Origin: Herbihabitans rhizosphaerae
GTDB lineage: Bacteria > Actinomycetota > Actinomycetes > Mycobacteriales > Pseudonocardiaceae
Assembly: GCF_004216555.1 (NCBI RefSeq)
Contig: NZ_SGWQ01000010.1
Coordinates: 183,261-247,260, forward strand
Direction of reading: 5' to 3'
DNA length: 64,000 bases
A program made the position numbers and the translations under genes. The notes below the pieces were generated by a model, which did not search any database, had not been told where the DNA came from, and saw nothing but the letters and a program-made list of their open reading frames with translations. Shown in pieces: positions 1 to 12,496 of the stretch (the stretch's first letter is position 1; each line of letters begins with the position of its first letter).

Positions 1-4544
<4,544 letters not shown>

Positions 4545-4752
4545 CTGCGAAACCTCCCGAGTAACCCCGCACAGAAGGCGACGTCGTGGGTCTCGAGCGC
4601 CGCCCGCGCCTGGCTACACCCTCCTTGATTACCGGCCGGTACACCTATGTCCCGTCCGGTGCATGCCTGCTCTGCCACGTTGTAGGAAACCAACAATCGG
4701 AGGCCCAGGCCACACCCCTAGACCCCTGTTCACGCACGATCGGCCACAAAGA

Positions 4753-5229
4753 TCAGCCGGCGATGGGGGCGACCGTCGCGTCCAGCAGGCCGACCAGATC
4801 GCCGGGCGCCAGTTCGATCTCCAGACCGCGGCGCCCGCCGGAGCAGTGGATCGTCGGGAACTGCGACGCCGACGAGTCGAGCACGGTCGGCAGCCGCTTG
4901 CGCTGCCCCAGAGGGGAGATCCCGCCTGCGACGTAGCCGGTGGTCCGTTCCGCGGCCGTGATGTCGGCCATCTTCGCCCGCTTGCCGCCGACCGCCGCGG
5001 CCAGCGCCTTCAGGTCGAGCTGACCGACGACCGGCACGATTCCGACGACCAGCTTCCCGTCCACGTCCGCGAGCAGCGTCTTGAACACCCGCTCGGGCGG
5101 CACGTCGAGCGCCTCGGCGGCCTCCAGCCCGAAGGACTCGTGCCGGGGGTCGTGCTCGTAGGTGTGCACGGTGTGCGCGATCTTCCGCTTGGCCAGCAGC
5201 GCGGTCGCCGGAGTGCCCTTACCTGCCAC
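4753..5229 (-). CDS. ybaK: YbaK/EbsC-family aminoacyl-tRNA deacylase (Cys-tRNA(Pro) type)
   Basis: Predicted 158-residue editing enzyme that hydrolyses mischarged Cys-tRNA(Pro) in the cytosol. The sequence has the family hallmarks: an N-terminal GTPATALLAKRKI segment, RVFKTLLADVDGKLVVGIVPV with the conserved lysine, and the YVAGGISPLGQRKRLPTVLD segment with the conserved GGISPLG loop. Length matches the family (about 155-165). I chose the GTG at 5227-5229 because it yields the usual V/M-AGKGTPA start; the frame stays open for 21 further codons upstream, so a longer form cannot be excluded, and the ribosome site at either start is weak. It is transcribed toward the carboxylase gene with a 208-base gap. 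Confidence 0.88.
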   Translation of the reverse strand: MAGKGTPATALLAKRKIAHTVHTYEHDPRHESFGLEAAEALDVPPERVFKTLLADVDGKLVVGIVPVVGQLDLKALAAAVGGKRAKMADITAAERTTGYVAGGISPLGQRKRLPTVLDSSASQFPTIHCSGGRRGLEIELAPGDLVGLLDATVAPIAG

Positions 5230-5273
5230 GTGGATCACTCTACGGCTCGGCTGATCGACGCGTTCCCGCCCAA

Positions 5274-5430
5274 AACTTGACAACAGCTCCAACGCCCCCT
5301 TGCGTACTTTAGCCCGCTAAAGTCCCTCGGCCACGGAGAAAGCCCAGGTCAGACAAGATCAACAAGTGGCCGGAAATGTGAAGGTGGTGCACGTAAGGCG
5401 GTGCGCGGGGCGGAGGTCACACTCACGGCT
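5274..5430 (+). repeat. Dispersed intergenic element, copy A (hairpin palindrome plus ~130-bp conserved tail)
   Basis: It begins with cttgacaac, then an AT-rich hairpin at 5304-5325 (arms GTACTTTAGC and GCTAAAGTcc around CC; the last two bases deviate from the perfect form). A tail follows with cggccacggagaaag, caggtcag, gatcaac and finally gtcacactcacgg. The same sequence of blocks, in the same order and spacing, occurs at 40671-40829, and the first part occurs inverted at 42742-42803. No open frame is conserved between the copies. It occupies much of the 410-base gap between ybaK and sigR; the rest of that gap holds the SigR promoter and leader. Confidence 0.75.
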
Positions 5431-5444
5431 GCTCGGTGCGCTCC

Positions 5445-5471
5445 GGGAATGCGCCAACCGGAGCAGGCGTT
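5445..5471 (+). promoter_or_regulatory. SigR-type promoter for sigR-rsrA
   Basis: GGGAAT (5445-5450), an 18-base spacer and GTT (5469-5471) match the SigR/SigH consensus GGGAAT-N18-GTT exactly. It lies 169 bases upstream of the chosen sigR start, predicting positive autoregulation under thiol stress as known for Streptomyces sigR. Transcripts from here could also be translated from in-frame upstream starts such as ATG 5580, giving an N-terminally extended isoform comparable to SigR'. Confidence 0.8.
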
Positions 5472-5639
5472 ACTCCGCACGTGCTGACCGATCAGGTGAA
5501 CGAGACGAAGCCGCGCCGTGCCAACTGCCGCCCCGCCGGCCGCCGCGTATCCTCGGGACCGTCCCATGCGCACTCGACAATGAGCGCGGGTACGTCGCGA
5601 GCGACCGGTCGCGCCAGCGGTCGGTTGGAAGGGAGCGCG

Positions 5640-6251
5640 GTGCCGAGCACCGAAACCCAGGAGACCGCCGACGAACGTGTCGCGCGGTTCGAGCGGGACG
5701 CCATGCCGCTGATCGACCAGTTGTATTCGGCAGCCATGCGGATGACCCGCAACCCGGCCGACGCCGAGGACCTGGTCCAGGAGACCTACCTCAAGGCGTA
5801 CGCGGCGTTCGAGTCGTTCCGCGATGGCACGAACCTCAAGGCGTGGCTCTACCGGATCCTGACCAACACCTACATCAACGGCTACCGCAAGCGTCAGCGC
5901 CAGCCGGTGCAGCAGCCGACCGAGGAGATCACCGACTGGCAGCTCGCCAAGGCGGAGAGCCACACATCCCGCGGTCTGCGCAGCGCCGAGGTCGAGGCGA
6001 TGGACCGGCTGCCGGACAGCGACGTGAAGGACGCCCTGCAGGAGCTGCCCGAGGAGTTCCGGCTCGCCGTGTACCTGGCCGACGTCGAGGGTTTCGCGTA
6101 CAAGGAGATCGCCGAGATCATGGGCACCCCGATCGGTACGGTCATGTCCCGGCTGCACCGCGGCCGGCGGCAGCTGCGCGACCAGCTCGGCGACCTGGCC
6201 CGAGAGCGCGGATTCGTGCGCGCGGGCAAGCAGGAGGTGTCGGAGCCATGA
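5640..6251 (+). CDS. sigR: ECF sigma factor SigR/SigH (thiol-oxidative stress)
   Basis: Group IV sigma factor of 203 residues directing the disulfide-stress regulon. Region 2 carries [16 protein letters not shown] and [20 protein letters not shown]; region 4 carries the helix-turn-helix [23 protein letters not shown] 5640 is preceded by GGAAGGGAG. The frame is open upstream through ATG 5580 (20 extra residues) to 5436, so an extended isoform is possible. It overlaps rsrA by four bases (ATGA), the usual translational coupling of sigma and anti-sigma. Gene order sigR-rsrA-biotinyl protein-pdtaS-whiB1 matches the mycobacterial sigH locus. Confidence 0.97.
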   Translation: MPSTETQETADERVARFERDAMPLIDQLYSAAMRMTRNPADAEDLVQETYLKAYAAFESFRDGTNLKAWLYRILTNTYINGYRKRQRQPVQQPTEEITDWQLAKAESHTSRGLRSAEVEAMDRLPDSDVKDALQELPEEFRLAVYLADVEGFAYKEIAEIMGTPIGTVMSRLHRGRRQLRDQLGDLARERGFVRAGKQEVSEP

Positions 6252-6556
6252 GTTGCGGCAAGCCGCACGAGACGGACTGCTCCGAGGTGCTCGCCGAGGT
6301 GTGGCTGTTCCTCGACCAGGAGTGCGACCAGACTCGCAGAGCCAAGCTGGAGCAGCACCTGGACGAGTGCAGCCCGTGCCTCGAGCGCTACGACCTGGAG
6401 GAACACCTCAAGGTGTTGCTCGCCCGCAAGTGCGGCGGCGAGCACGCCCCGGACGCGTTGAAGGATCGGCTGCGCGCCTCGATCCGCAAGACGATCCTCG
6501 AGAAGGGCGGCGTGCGGGTCGAGCGCACCGAGATCGAGTTGAGAGACGAGAGCTGA
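6248..6556 (+). CDS. rsrA: Zinc-binding redox anti-sigma factor RsrA
   Basis: ZAS-family anti-sigma of 102 residues that sequesters SigR in reducing conditions and releases it when its cysteines oxidise and zinc is lost. The zinc/thiol set is complete: C11, H37, C41 and C44, in HLDECSPC, at the same numbering as Streptomyces RsrA; C3, C26 and a later Cys in ARKCGG are also present. It starts inside the sigR stop codon (ATGA), so it is made from the same message and autoregulated by the SigR promoter at 5445. Confidence 0.96.
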   Translation: MSCGKPHETDCSEVLAEVWLFLDQECDQTRRAKLEQHLDECSPCLERYDLEEHLKVLLARKCGGEHAPDALKDRLRASIRKTILEKGGVRVERTEIELRDES

Positions 6557-6572
6557 CCCCGGACACGAAACT

Positions 6573-6600
6573 GCCCCGGCGACCGAGTGGTCACCGGGGC
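6573..6600. terminator. Hairpin between rsrA and bL37 genes
   Basis: GCCCCGG-C-GACC, loop gagt, GGTC-A-CCGGGGC: a 12-position stem with one C/A mismatch. It lies between two convergent genes, 17 bases after the rsrA stop, so it could end both transcripts. No U-run, as usual in this GC class. Confidence 0.6.
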
Positions 6601-6616
6601 CGCTTCGTCAACAGCC

Positions 6617-6691
6617 TCAGGCGTTGGGGCGCTTGCCGTGGTTGGCGCCGCCCTTTTTGCGGTCGCGACGCTTGCGGGCGCGCTTCGACAT
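6617..6691 (-). CDS. Ribosomal protein bL37 (24 residues)
   Basis: Tiny basic protein of the large ribosomal subunit found in actinobacteria (AURKAIP1/COX24 family). The reverse strand reads ATG after GGAGGA, then MSKRARKRRDRKKGG followed by ANHGKRPNA and a TGA stop. The C-terminal ANHGKRPNA and the KKRDRK-like core match the mycobacterial protein. It is far below normal gene-calling cut-offs. It sits convergent to rsrA and divergent from the biotinyl carrier gene. Confidence 0.93.
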   Translation of the reverse strand: MSKRARKRRDRKKGGANHGKRPNA

Positions 6692-6820
6692 GAGAACTCC
6701 TCCGGGTAACTGCCCCTACGTGACCCGACAATTCTGCCACGCGCTCGTTGTCGACCTTCACGGGTGCGCTCATGGTTGGATTGAATGGTTGCCCGAAGCT
6801 GTCCGCGAGGAGGACCGGCC

Positions 6821-7036
6821 ATGGCCGAGCAGATCGAAGCCGAGATCGTGGCCAACGTGCTCAAGGTCGTCGCCGAGGAGGGGCAGGCCGTGGCCGAAGG
6901 TGACACGGTGGTCATCCTGGAGTCGATGAAAATGGAGATCCCGGTCCTCACCGAGTCCGCCGGCACGCTGAGCAAGCTCGCCGTCAAAGAAGGCGATGTC
7001 GTTCAGGAACACGACCTGATCGCCGTTATCGACTAG
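6821..7036 (+). CDS. Biotin/lipoyl attachment carrier protein
   Basis: Free-standing 71-residue biotinyl domain. The signature LESMKMEIP places the biotin-accepting lysine at residue 37, with the usual flanking beta-hairpin glycines (EEGQAVAEGD and VKEGDVVQEHD). ATG 6821 follows GAGGAGG. It corresponds in order and size to the M. tuberculosis protein between rshA and pdtaS. Its partner carboxylase is not encoded nearby; it starts six bases before the kinase gene, so they are probably co-transcribed. Confidence 0.94.
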   Translation: MAEQIEAEIVANVLKVVAEEGQAVAEGDTVVILESMKMEIPVLTESAGTLSKLAVKEGDVVQEHDLIAVID

Positions 7037-7042
7037 GAGCGC

Positions 7043-8563
7043 ATGTCCACCCTCGCTGACCTGCTCGCGGAGCACACCGGTCTGCCCGGTGTGGCGGTCG
7101 ACCACCTGCAACTGGTGGTCGCGGAGTGGCAGTTGCTGGCCGATCTGTCCTTCGCGGACTTCCTGCTGTGGGTGGATCTCAGCGGGGAGCACGGCAACGA
7201 GGAGCACCAGCGGGACGAACCCGGCGACGCCAAGTTCCTCTGCGTCGCGCAGGCGCGCCCCACGACGGCGCCGACCGCGCACGCCGAGGACATCGTGAGC
7301 AGCGTGGTCACCGCGGCCGAGCACCCGCAGTTGCGGCGCGCGATCGTCGAGGAGCGGGTCTGCCGCGAGGAGGACCCGCAGTGGTATCTCGGCGTGCCGG
7401 TGCGCCGAGAGACGATCCCGGTGATGTTCGAGGGCGGCGTGATCGCCGTGCTGTCCCGGGACACCAACCTGGCCGTGCCGCGGGTACCCAGCCCGCTGGA
7501 GATCGCCTACCTCGGCGGCGCGGCCGACCTGTGCCAGATGATCGCGGACGGCACGTTCCCCAGCTCGGAGCCGTCCTCGGACGTGCACACGAGCCCGCGC
7601 GTCGGTGACGGGTACCTGCGGCTGGACACCTCCGGCGCGGTGGTGTTCGCGAGTCCGAACGCGCAGTCGGCGTACCACCGGATGGGGCTCACCGAGGAGT
7701 TGGTCGGCGCACGGCTGGCCCCGCTGACCCGGACACTGATCTCCGATCCGTTCGACGCGACCGAGGTCGCACAGCGCATTATCGCCGCGCTGGACGGGCA
7801 GCACACCACGCGCACCGAGGCCGAGTCGCGCCGTGGTGCGTCGGTGCTGTTCCGCGCGCTTCCGTTGCGCCCCTTGGGAAAGCCGGCCGGCGCGCTGGTG
7901 CTGTGCCGGGACGTGACCGAGGTCCGCAGGCGTGATCGCGCGCTGATGAGCAAGGACGCCACGATCCGGGAGATCCACCACCGGGTGAAGAACAACCTGC
8001 AGACCGTGGCCGCGCTGCTGCGGCTGCAGTCACGCAGGACGAGCAACGCGGAGGCGAAGCAGGCGCTGGCCGAGTCGGTGCGCCGGGTGTCCGCGATCGC
8101 CATGATCCACGAGTCGCTGTCCACCTCGGTGGACGAGCGGGTGGACCTGGATGTCTTGCTGGACAAGGTGATTCCGGTGATCGGCTCGGTGGCGACGACC
8201 GAGACGCACGTCCAGGTCCGGCGGGACGGGCAGTTCGGCGTGATCTCCGCGGAGCTGGCCAGCCCGCTGGTGCTGGTGCTCACCGAGCTGGTGCAGAACG
8301 CGATGGAGCACGCCTACCCGCGCGAGCGCGCCGGGGAGATCGTGGTCGGTGTGCGGCGTTCGGCGAAGTGGCTCGACGTGCTGGTGTCCGACGACGGAAC
8401 CGGTCTGCCGCAAGGGTTCTCGCTGGAGCGCACCGAGGGGCTGGGCCTGCAGATCGTGCGCACGCTGGTCGAGTCGGAGCTGCGCGGCTCGCTGTCGCTC
8501 GGCCGCCGCCAGTCGGGCATGGGCACCGAGGCGGCGCTGCGTATCCCGCTGCGCCGCCGCTGA
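7043..8563 (+). CDS. pdtaS: Sensor histidine kinase, PdtaS-like (HisKA_2/HWE-type)
   Basis: Cytosolic kinase of 506 residues. An N-terminal GAF-like region (about 1-170) precedes a PAS-like segment (about 180-300). The HisKA_2 dimerisation helix carries the phospho-acceptor in IREIHHRVKNNLQT near residue 312, and the ATPase domain has TELVQNAMEHAYP and VSDDGTGLP. There are no membrane segments. In mycobacteria PdtaS phosphorylates the RNA-binding antiterminator PdtaR; that partner is not in this window. Context (after the biotinyl protein, before whiB1) is the mycobacterial one, which supports orthology. Confidence 0.93.
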   Translation: MSTLADLLAEHTGLPGVAVDHLQLVVAEWQLLADLSFADFLLWVDLSGEHGNEEHQRDEPGDAKFLCVAQARPTTAPTAHAEDIVSSVVTAAEHPQLRRAIVEERVCREEDPQWYLGVPVRRETIPVMFEGGVIAVLSRDTNLAVPRVPSPLEIAYLGGAADLCQMIADGTFPSSEPSSDVHTSPRVGDGYLRLDTSGAVVFASPNAQSAYHRMGLTEELVGARLAPLTRTLISDPFDATEVAQRIIAALDGQHTTRTEAESRRGASVLFRALPLRPLGKPAGALVLCRDVTEVRRRDRALMSKDATIREIHHRVKNNLQTVAALLRLQSRRTSNAEAKQALAESVRRVSAIAMIHESLSTSVDERVDLDVLLDKVIPVIGSVATTETHVQVRRDGQFGVISAELASPLVLVLTELVQNAMEHAYPRERAGEIVVGVRRSAKWLDVLVSDDGTGLPQGFSLERTEGLGLQIVRTLVESELRGSLSLGRRQSGMGTEAALRIPLRRR

Positions 8564-8583
8564 GCCGTTCGTGCCAGGCGTTT

Positions 8584-8616
8584 CGAATGGACTGTCTACA
8601 GTGGACAGTCCATTCG
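8584..8616. terminator. Perfect hairpin between convergent pdtaS and whiB1
   Basis: Arms CGAATGGACTGTC and GACAGTCCATTCG form a 13-bp perfect stem around the 7-base loop tacagtg. The loop region also reads gtctacagtggac, one base off the palindrome that recurs inside genes of this window. Confidence 0.75.
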
Positions 8617-8686
8617 GGAAACAAAAGAGCGACGTGGTTCGCGCGAGGGCGAACGCACGTCGCAATTCTGCGTTGTGTGGTCTCGC

Positions 8687-8941
8687 TCAGACGTTGCTGC
8701 GAGCCCGGGTGCGAGCGGTGCGGCGCTTCAGCGCGCGACGCTCGTCTTCGCTCATTCCGCCCCACACGCCGGCGTCCTGTCCGCTCTCCAACGCCCAGGT
8801 CAGGCACTGGGAAGCGACGGTGCAGCGGTGGCAGACGGACTTCGCCTCGGTGATCTGCAGCAGCGCGGGACCACTGTTCCCCACGGGGAAGAACAGCTCG
8901 GGGTCCTCGTCACGGCAGGCCGCGCGGTGGCGCCAGTCCAT
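8687..8941 (-). CDS. whiB1: WhiB1-type iron-sulfur transcription factor
   Basis: Wbl protein of 84 residues binding a [4Fe-4S] cluster and, by analogy, the primary sigma factor. Cysteines are at 9, 37, 40 and 46 (CHRCTVASQC), followed by the GVWGGMSEDERR turn and the basic tail KRRTARTRARS. Spacing is identical to mycobacterial WhiB1, which is NO-responsive and essential. It is convergent with pdtaS and preceded by a CRP-like site about 75 bases upstream. Confidence 0.96.
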   Translation of the reverse strand: MDWRHRAACRDEDPELFFPVGNSGPALLQITEAKSVCHRCTVASQCLTWALESGQDAGVWGGMSEDERRALKRRTARTRARSNV

Positions 8942-9009
8942 TTCTCGTTGCTCCTCGTTCGGGCGCGGGGAGACGCGCCAATGGTGGTCATACGGTCGTT
9001 TGGGGTGCT

Positions 9010-9025
9010 TGTGAATGCTTTCACG
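9010..9025. promoter_or_regulatory. CRP/FNR-type operator upstream of whiB1
   Basis: TGTGA-ATGCTT-TCACG matches the CRP consensus TGTGA-N6-TCACA at nine of ten defined positions. It lies 69-84 bases upstream of the whiB1 start. M. tuberculosis whiB1 is known to be regulated by cAMP-CRP, so conservation is plausible. The rest of the 8942-9155 gap shows no gene. Confidence 0.6.
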
Positions 9026-9155
9026 AACCAGCTAGATGTCAAGGGTTTACCGAAAACCAGTGCCAGAACTCACCCGATAGATCGACTGGTTGACCTGCTT
9101 CGATGCGGATTGCAACGATGCGGCAACGAGTGGGGGACCCTGGATCAGGTCTCGA

Positions 9156-10082
9156 TCACGCAACAACCGACAGTGCGTGTGGCACCGCCAGGAAGTCGAC
9201 CCGCTGATGTTCACCCAGAAGGTCGCCATCCACCTGTACCCGCATCGGCCGCTCGGAAACCACCCGGATCGCCTGCACGTCGTCGTGCCGCACCATCCGG
9301 CGTCCGCGCTGCTCACCGCGCTTGGACAGGGCCTGGCTCAGGTGTCGCAGCACGGTCGGCGCGGCCAGCGACCGCAGCGCGAACAGGCCGAGCCCGCCGT
9401 CGAAGGTGCACCCGGCGTTCAGGTGCACCGGCCGGTTGCCGAGGTAGCTCCATGGGTCGGTGTTGGACACGAACACCGTGCGCAGGCCCTCGACGGCCTC
9501 CTCGCCGGGGATCTGCACGGTCATCCGTGGTGCCTTGCGCTCCTGGCGCAGGTACCGCGCGACGGCCACCCGCGCGTACAGCGTCGGGCTGGTCTTCTTG
9601 CCGCGCTTGCGGTCGACGTCGGCGACCACGTCGGCGTCCCAGCCGACGCCCGCGTTGAAGGTGAACCAGCGCGCGCCCGCGCCGTCCGGGCGGACCTGGC
9701 CGAGGCCGACCTGCCGGGAGCGCCCCTCCTCGATCGCGTGCAGCAGCCGGTGGGTCGCCTCGACCGGCGTGCACGGGAGTCCGAGGGCGCGCGCGAAGAC
9801 GTTTGCCGAACCGCCGGGAACCACGCCGAGCGCCGGGCCACCGGTCCGCCGGCCCGCGAGCAGGCCGTTCACCACCTCGTTCACCGTGCCGTCGCCGCCA
9901 TGGGCCACGACTAGGTCGGTGCCGTCCTCGGCCGCCTGGGCCGCGGTCACCATCGCGTGGCCGCGGTAGTCGGTCTCAACGACGTCCAGCTTGACCTCGC
10001 TGGCCAGTGCGTGCGCCAGCACGTCACGGCCGGCCGGCGTGGTCGCCGTCGCCTGCGGGTTGACCACCAGCACTGCGCGCAT
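9156..10082 (-). CDS. Diacylglycerol kinase-family lipid kinase
   Basis: DAGK-catalytic-domain protein of 308 residues that would phosphorylate a lipid hydroxyl with ATP. The N-terminus MRAVLVVNPQATAT is the family start; VVAHGGDGTVNEVVNGL carries the nucleotide-binding GGDGT near residue 62; LGVVPGGSANVFARALGLP is the second glycine-rich motif. ATG 10082 is chosen because the family begins at this point; the frame is open 72 codons further upstream without homology. The substrate may be diacylglycerol or a mannoside/sphingoid lipid. It is last of the conserved whiB1-side block. Confidence 0.9.
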   Translation of the reverse strand: MRAVLVVNPQATATTPAGRDVLAHALASEVKLDVVETDYRGHAMVTAAQAAEDGTDLVVAHGGDGTVNEVVNGLLAGRRTGGPALGVVPGGSANVFARALGLPCTPVEATHRLLHAIEEGRSRQVGLGQVRPDGAGARWFTFNAGVGWDADVVADVDRKRGKKTSPTLYARVAVARYLRQERKAPRMTVQIPGEEAVEGLRTVFVSNTDPWSYLGNRPVHLNAGCTFDGGLGLFALRSLAAPTVLRHLSQALSKRGEQRGRRMVRHDDVQAIRVVSERPMRVQVDGDLLGEHQRVDFLAVPHALSVVA

Positions 10083-10318
10083 TACCGCAGGGTAAGCCAG
10101 AACAGTGCCGATCGAGGTTGTCCGGTGACGCTCCTCTCGCCGTTCATGCTCGCCGCCTCCGCTCGCGATCACCGGTTGAATGTCGCACCCAAACGACCGG
10201 ACCAACGAGGTCGACACAGCGATCTTCTCTCGTGTCTCCGCATGACGGTACGCCCGTACGGGTGGCATAGGATCGCGGGGCTTGACACGCAGGGTCACAG
10301 CCCAGCAGAAGGGTGATC

Positions 10319-10723
10319 ATGTCGGCTGCCACCGAGGCTCCCAACACGATTCGCGGCGCCGGGATTCTCGTTGCGCTGCAAGGGATCGCGGGCATCGTGT
10401 TCGCCGTACTGCTGATCGTGAAGGCGCCGTCGACACCGGGTGTGAACCCCTACGGCGAGGCCGCGTACTTCACGGTGATCGCCGGCGGCGTGCTGGCCTG
10501 CGGGATCGGTCTGCTGCTCGGCAAGCGGTGGGCGCGCAGCCCCGCGATCGTCGCCGAGTTGTTGCTGCTCGGCGTGGCCCTCTACGCGGCGGGGCCGTCG
10601 AGCCGCCCGGAATACGGGTTCCCGATCGGCGTGCTGTGCGTGGTGGCGCTCGCCCTGCTGCTCGGTCCGAAGGCGCGCGATTGGTTCGCCGACCTCCACG
10701 AGGAGCGCGACACCTCGGAGTGA
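10319..10723 (+). CDS. Four-helix integral membrane protein
   Basis: Unrecognised 134-residue protein. Four hydrophobic stretches are visible (about 14-36, 49-68, 76-94 and 100-118), with short polar loops and an acidic tail DLHEERDTSE. ATG 10319 follows AGAAGGG. It is expressed divergently from the lipid kinase across a 236-base gap in which I recognise no site. Nothing in the sequence gives a function. Confidence 0.8.
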   Translation: MSAATEAPNTIRGAGILVALQGIAGIVFAVLLIVKAPSTPGVNPYGEAAYFTVIAGGVLACGIGLLLGKRWARSPAIVAELLLLGVALYAAGPSSRPEYGFPIGVLCVVALALLLGPKARDWFADLHEERDTSE

Positions 10724-10836
10724 CGCTCGTCGCTTTTCCCGACTAACGGCGGGTACACGTTATTCCTCGATCGGGTGACGCTTGGGGCCACGACCAGCCC
10801 CTGTTGCGGGATGACCCGTTGGATCGAGGTAACTCT

Positions 10837-11574
10837 ATGCGTTTACTCCGAATCGGCGCCGTGGTAGCCGGTGTCGCCCTGACCGTGCTCGGCGCGTCGC
10901 CGGCGATGGCCGCGCCCGAGCAGCCGTCCGGACCGGTCGGGCCCCGGATCATCGACGGCGACCTGGCCAAGTCCGGCCCGTGGGCCGCGCGCCAGTTCAA
11001 CGACGGCCGCGAGGCGTGCAGCTCGACGATCATCGCGCCGAAGTGGATCCTCACCGCCCAGCACTGCGTCGACGGTGCCGGCGAGCTCACCTTCCACATC
11101 GGCAACCTGGACCAGACCCAGGGCGAGAAGGCCACCGGTGTGAAGGTGCACGAGAGCCCCGACGCCGACCTCGCACTGGTCGAGCTGGACCACGAGGTGC
11201 AGGCCACCTACTCGCCGCTGGGCAACCCCGGCGACGCCGAGGTCGGCGAGACCGTCCAGCTCTACGGCTGGGGTGCCACCTGCACTGACAAGCCGGAGAT
11301 CGAGTGCCAGTCGCAGCACCTCAAGGTGGCCAACACCGAGGTGACCGCCGTCGACGGCTCCTGCCAGGACTACCGCGGCGGCAAGGCCGTGTGTGTCAAG
11401 CGCGGTGACGGCATCGCCGCGGGCGGCGACTCGGGCGGGCCGATGTTCGCCAAGAACGCCGACGGCAAGGACGTCCAGGTGGGCGTGGCGTCCACCAGTG
11501 ACCGCCAGACCCGTTCGACCTACGGCAACATCACTCAGTACCGCGACTGGGTGAAGTCCATCGCCGGAGTCTGA
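10837..11574 (+). CDS. Secreted trypsin-like serine protease (S1 family)
   Basis: Exported 245-residue protease. A signal peptide ends at ASPAMA-APEQP (about residue 25) and the mature zymogen-like N-terminus reads RIIDGDLA. The triad is complete: H76 in ILTAQHC, D111 in DADLALVEL and S199 in GGDSGGP. Three cysteine pairs are likely (C61/C77, C149/C157, C176/C186). ATG 10837 follows gaggt; an upstream in-frame ATG would spoil the signal peptide. It is monocistronic, closed by a strong terminator. Confidence 0.94.
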   Translation: MRLLRIGAVVAGVALTVLGASPAMAAPEQPSGPVGPRIIDGDLAKSGPWAARQFNDGREACSSTIIAPKWILTAQHCVDGAGELTFHIGNLDQTQGEKATGVKVHESPDADLALVELDHEVQATYSPLGNPGDAEVGETVQLYGWGATCTDKPEIECQSQHLKVANTEVTAVDGSCQDYRGGKAVCVKRGDGIAAGGDSGGPMFAKNADGKDVQVGVASTSDRQTRSTYGNITQYRDWVKSIAGV

Positions 11575-11579
11575 TGCCT

Positions 11580-11623
11580 CCGTTGTCACCCGGCCGCGAG
11601 GGCCACGTGCCGGGTGACAACGG
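11580..11623. terminator. Terminator between convergent protease and methyltransferase genes
   Basis: A perfect 15-bp stem, CCGTTGTCACCCGGC with its reverse complement, around a 14-base loop, starting five bases after the protease stop. Probably bidirectional. Confidence 0.85.
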
Positions 11624-11666
11624 CCCCATCGAATGTGACGCGATCGTCCCCAGTGGACGCCTCGCG

Positions 11667-12434
11667 TCACTCTTTGGTGGCCCCCACGATCTGGATCACG
11701 CCGTGCGCACGCTGGTCGATGTCGCCGAAACCCTTGTTACGCAACAGGTTCGCCAGCTCGTCGCGGTCGAACATGCGCTGCCCGCTGAGTGCCACACTGA
11801 GCGAGTCCACGGCGCGCAGCGGCTGCCAGGACGGCCGCAGCGTGGTGAGCACGGTGAGCCGGCCGCCGGGCTTGAGCACCCGGGCGAACCCGTCCAGCGC
11901 GGCGGCCGGATCGGCGAACAGGTGCAGCGCCGCGTAGCAGCACAGACCGTCCACAATGGACGCCCGCAGCGGTGGGTGGACGGCGTCGCCGCGCAGGTAG
12001 GCGACGTTGGCCGGGTTGGTCTCGGCGACCGCACGGGCCAGCATCGTCGGCGAGGCGTCCAGGCCGATCGCCAGCCCGTCGGAGCCGACCGTGCGCGCGA
12101 AGGTGCGGGTGAACGCGCCGGTGCCGCACGCGACGTCGAGCGCGGTGTCGCCAGGACGCAGGGCCAGCATGTCGCTCGCGATCCGGTGCTCGCCGGCCAT
12201 GCTCGGCCCGATTGGCCCCTTCGCGAGGCGGGCGAGGCTCGGCCGCCAGTAGTGCTCGTAGATCCGCGGCACCAGCGAGGTGCGCATCAGGCGTTGGATC
12301 AGGCCCGGGTCCGGCCGGTCGCCCTCGTCGAGCAGGTCCAGATAGCCCCGTGACACGTCCGGCTCGGCGGGCGGCTCGTCCAGCAGCGTGAGCAGTTTGC
12401 GCGTGGCCGCGGTGGACGTTGTCGCTCCGGTCAT
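11667..12434 (-). CDS. SAM-dependent class I methyltransferase (ubiE-like)
   Basis: Methyltransferase of 255 residues. Motif I is ALDVACGTGAFTRTFA, followed by GLAIGLDASPTMLARA (motif Post I) and LKPGGRLTVLTTLRP (motif III). ATG 12434 follows GGGAGGG; upstream sequence in the same frame is low-complexity and lies opposite proA. The target, lipid or small molecule, cannot be told. It diverges from proA over 62 bases, so promoters overlap. Confidence 0.88.
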   Translation of the reverse strand: MTGATTSTAATRKLLTLLDEPPAEPDVSRGYLDLLDEGDRPDPGLIQRLMRTSLVPRIYEHYWRPSLARLAKGPIGPSMAGEHRIASDMLALRPGDTALDVACGTGAFTRTFARTVGSDGLAIGLDASPTMLARAVAETNPANVAYLRGDAVHPPLRASIVDGLCCYAALHLFADPAAALDGFARVLKPGGRLTVLTTLRPSWQPLRAVDSLSVALSGQRMFDRDELANLLRNKGFGDIDQRAHGVIQIVGATKE

Positions 12435-12496
12435 CGGCCCTCCCTGTGCGTATTGCACACTTATACCTCTCCTGTGGAACGGTCGAAGGGGTCGCG

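Noticed and set aside
4630..4641. Palindrome TACCGGCCGGTA upstream of the carboxylase
   Set aside because: GC-rich 12-mers arise often here; no second copy or geometry to support an operator.
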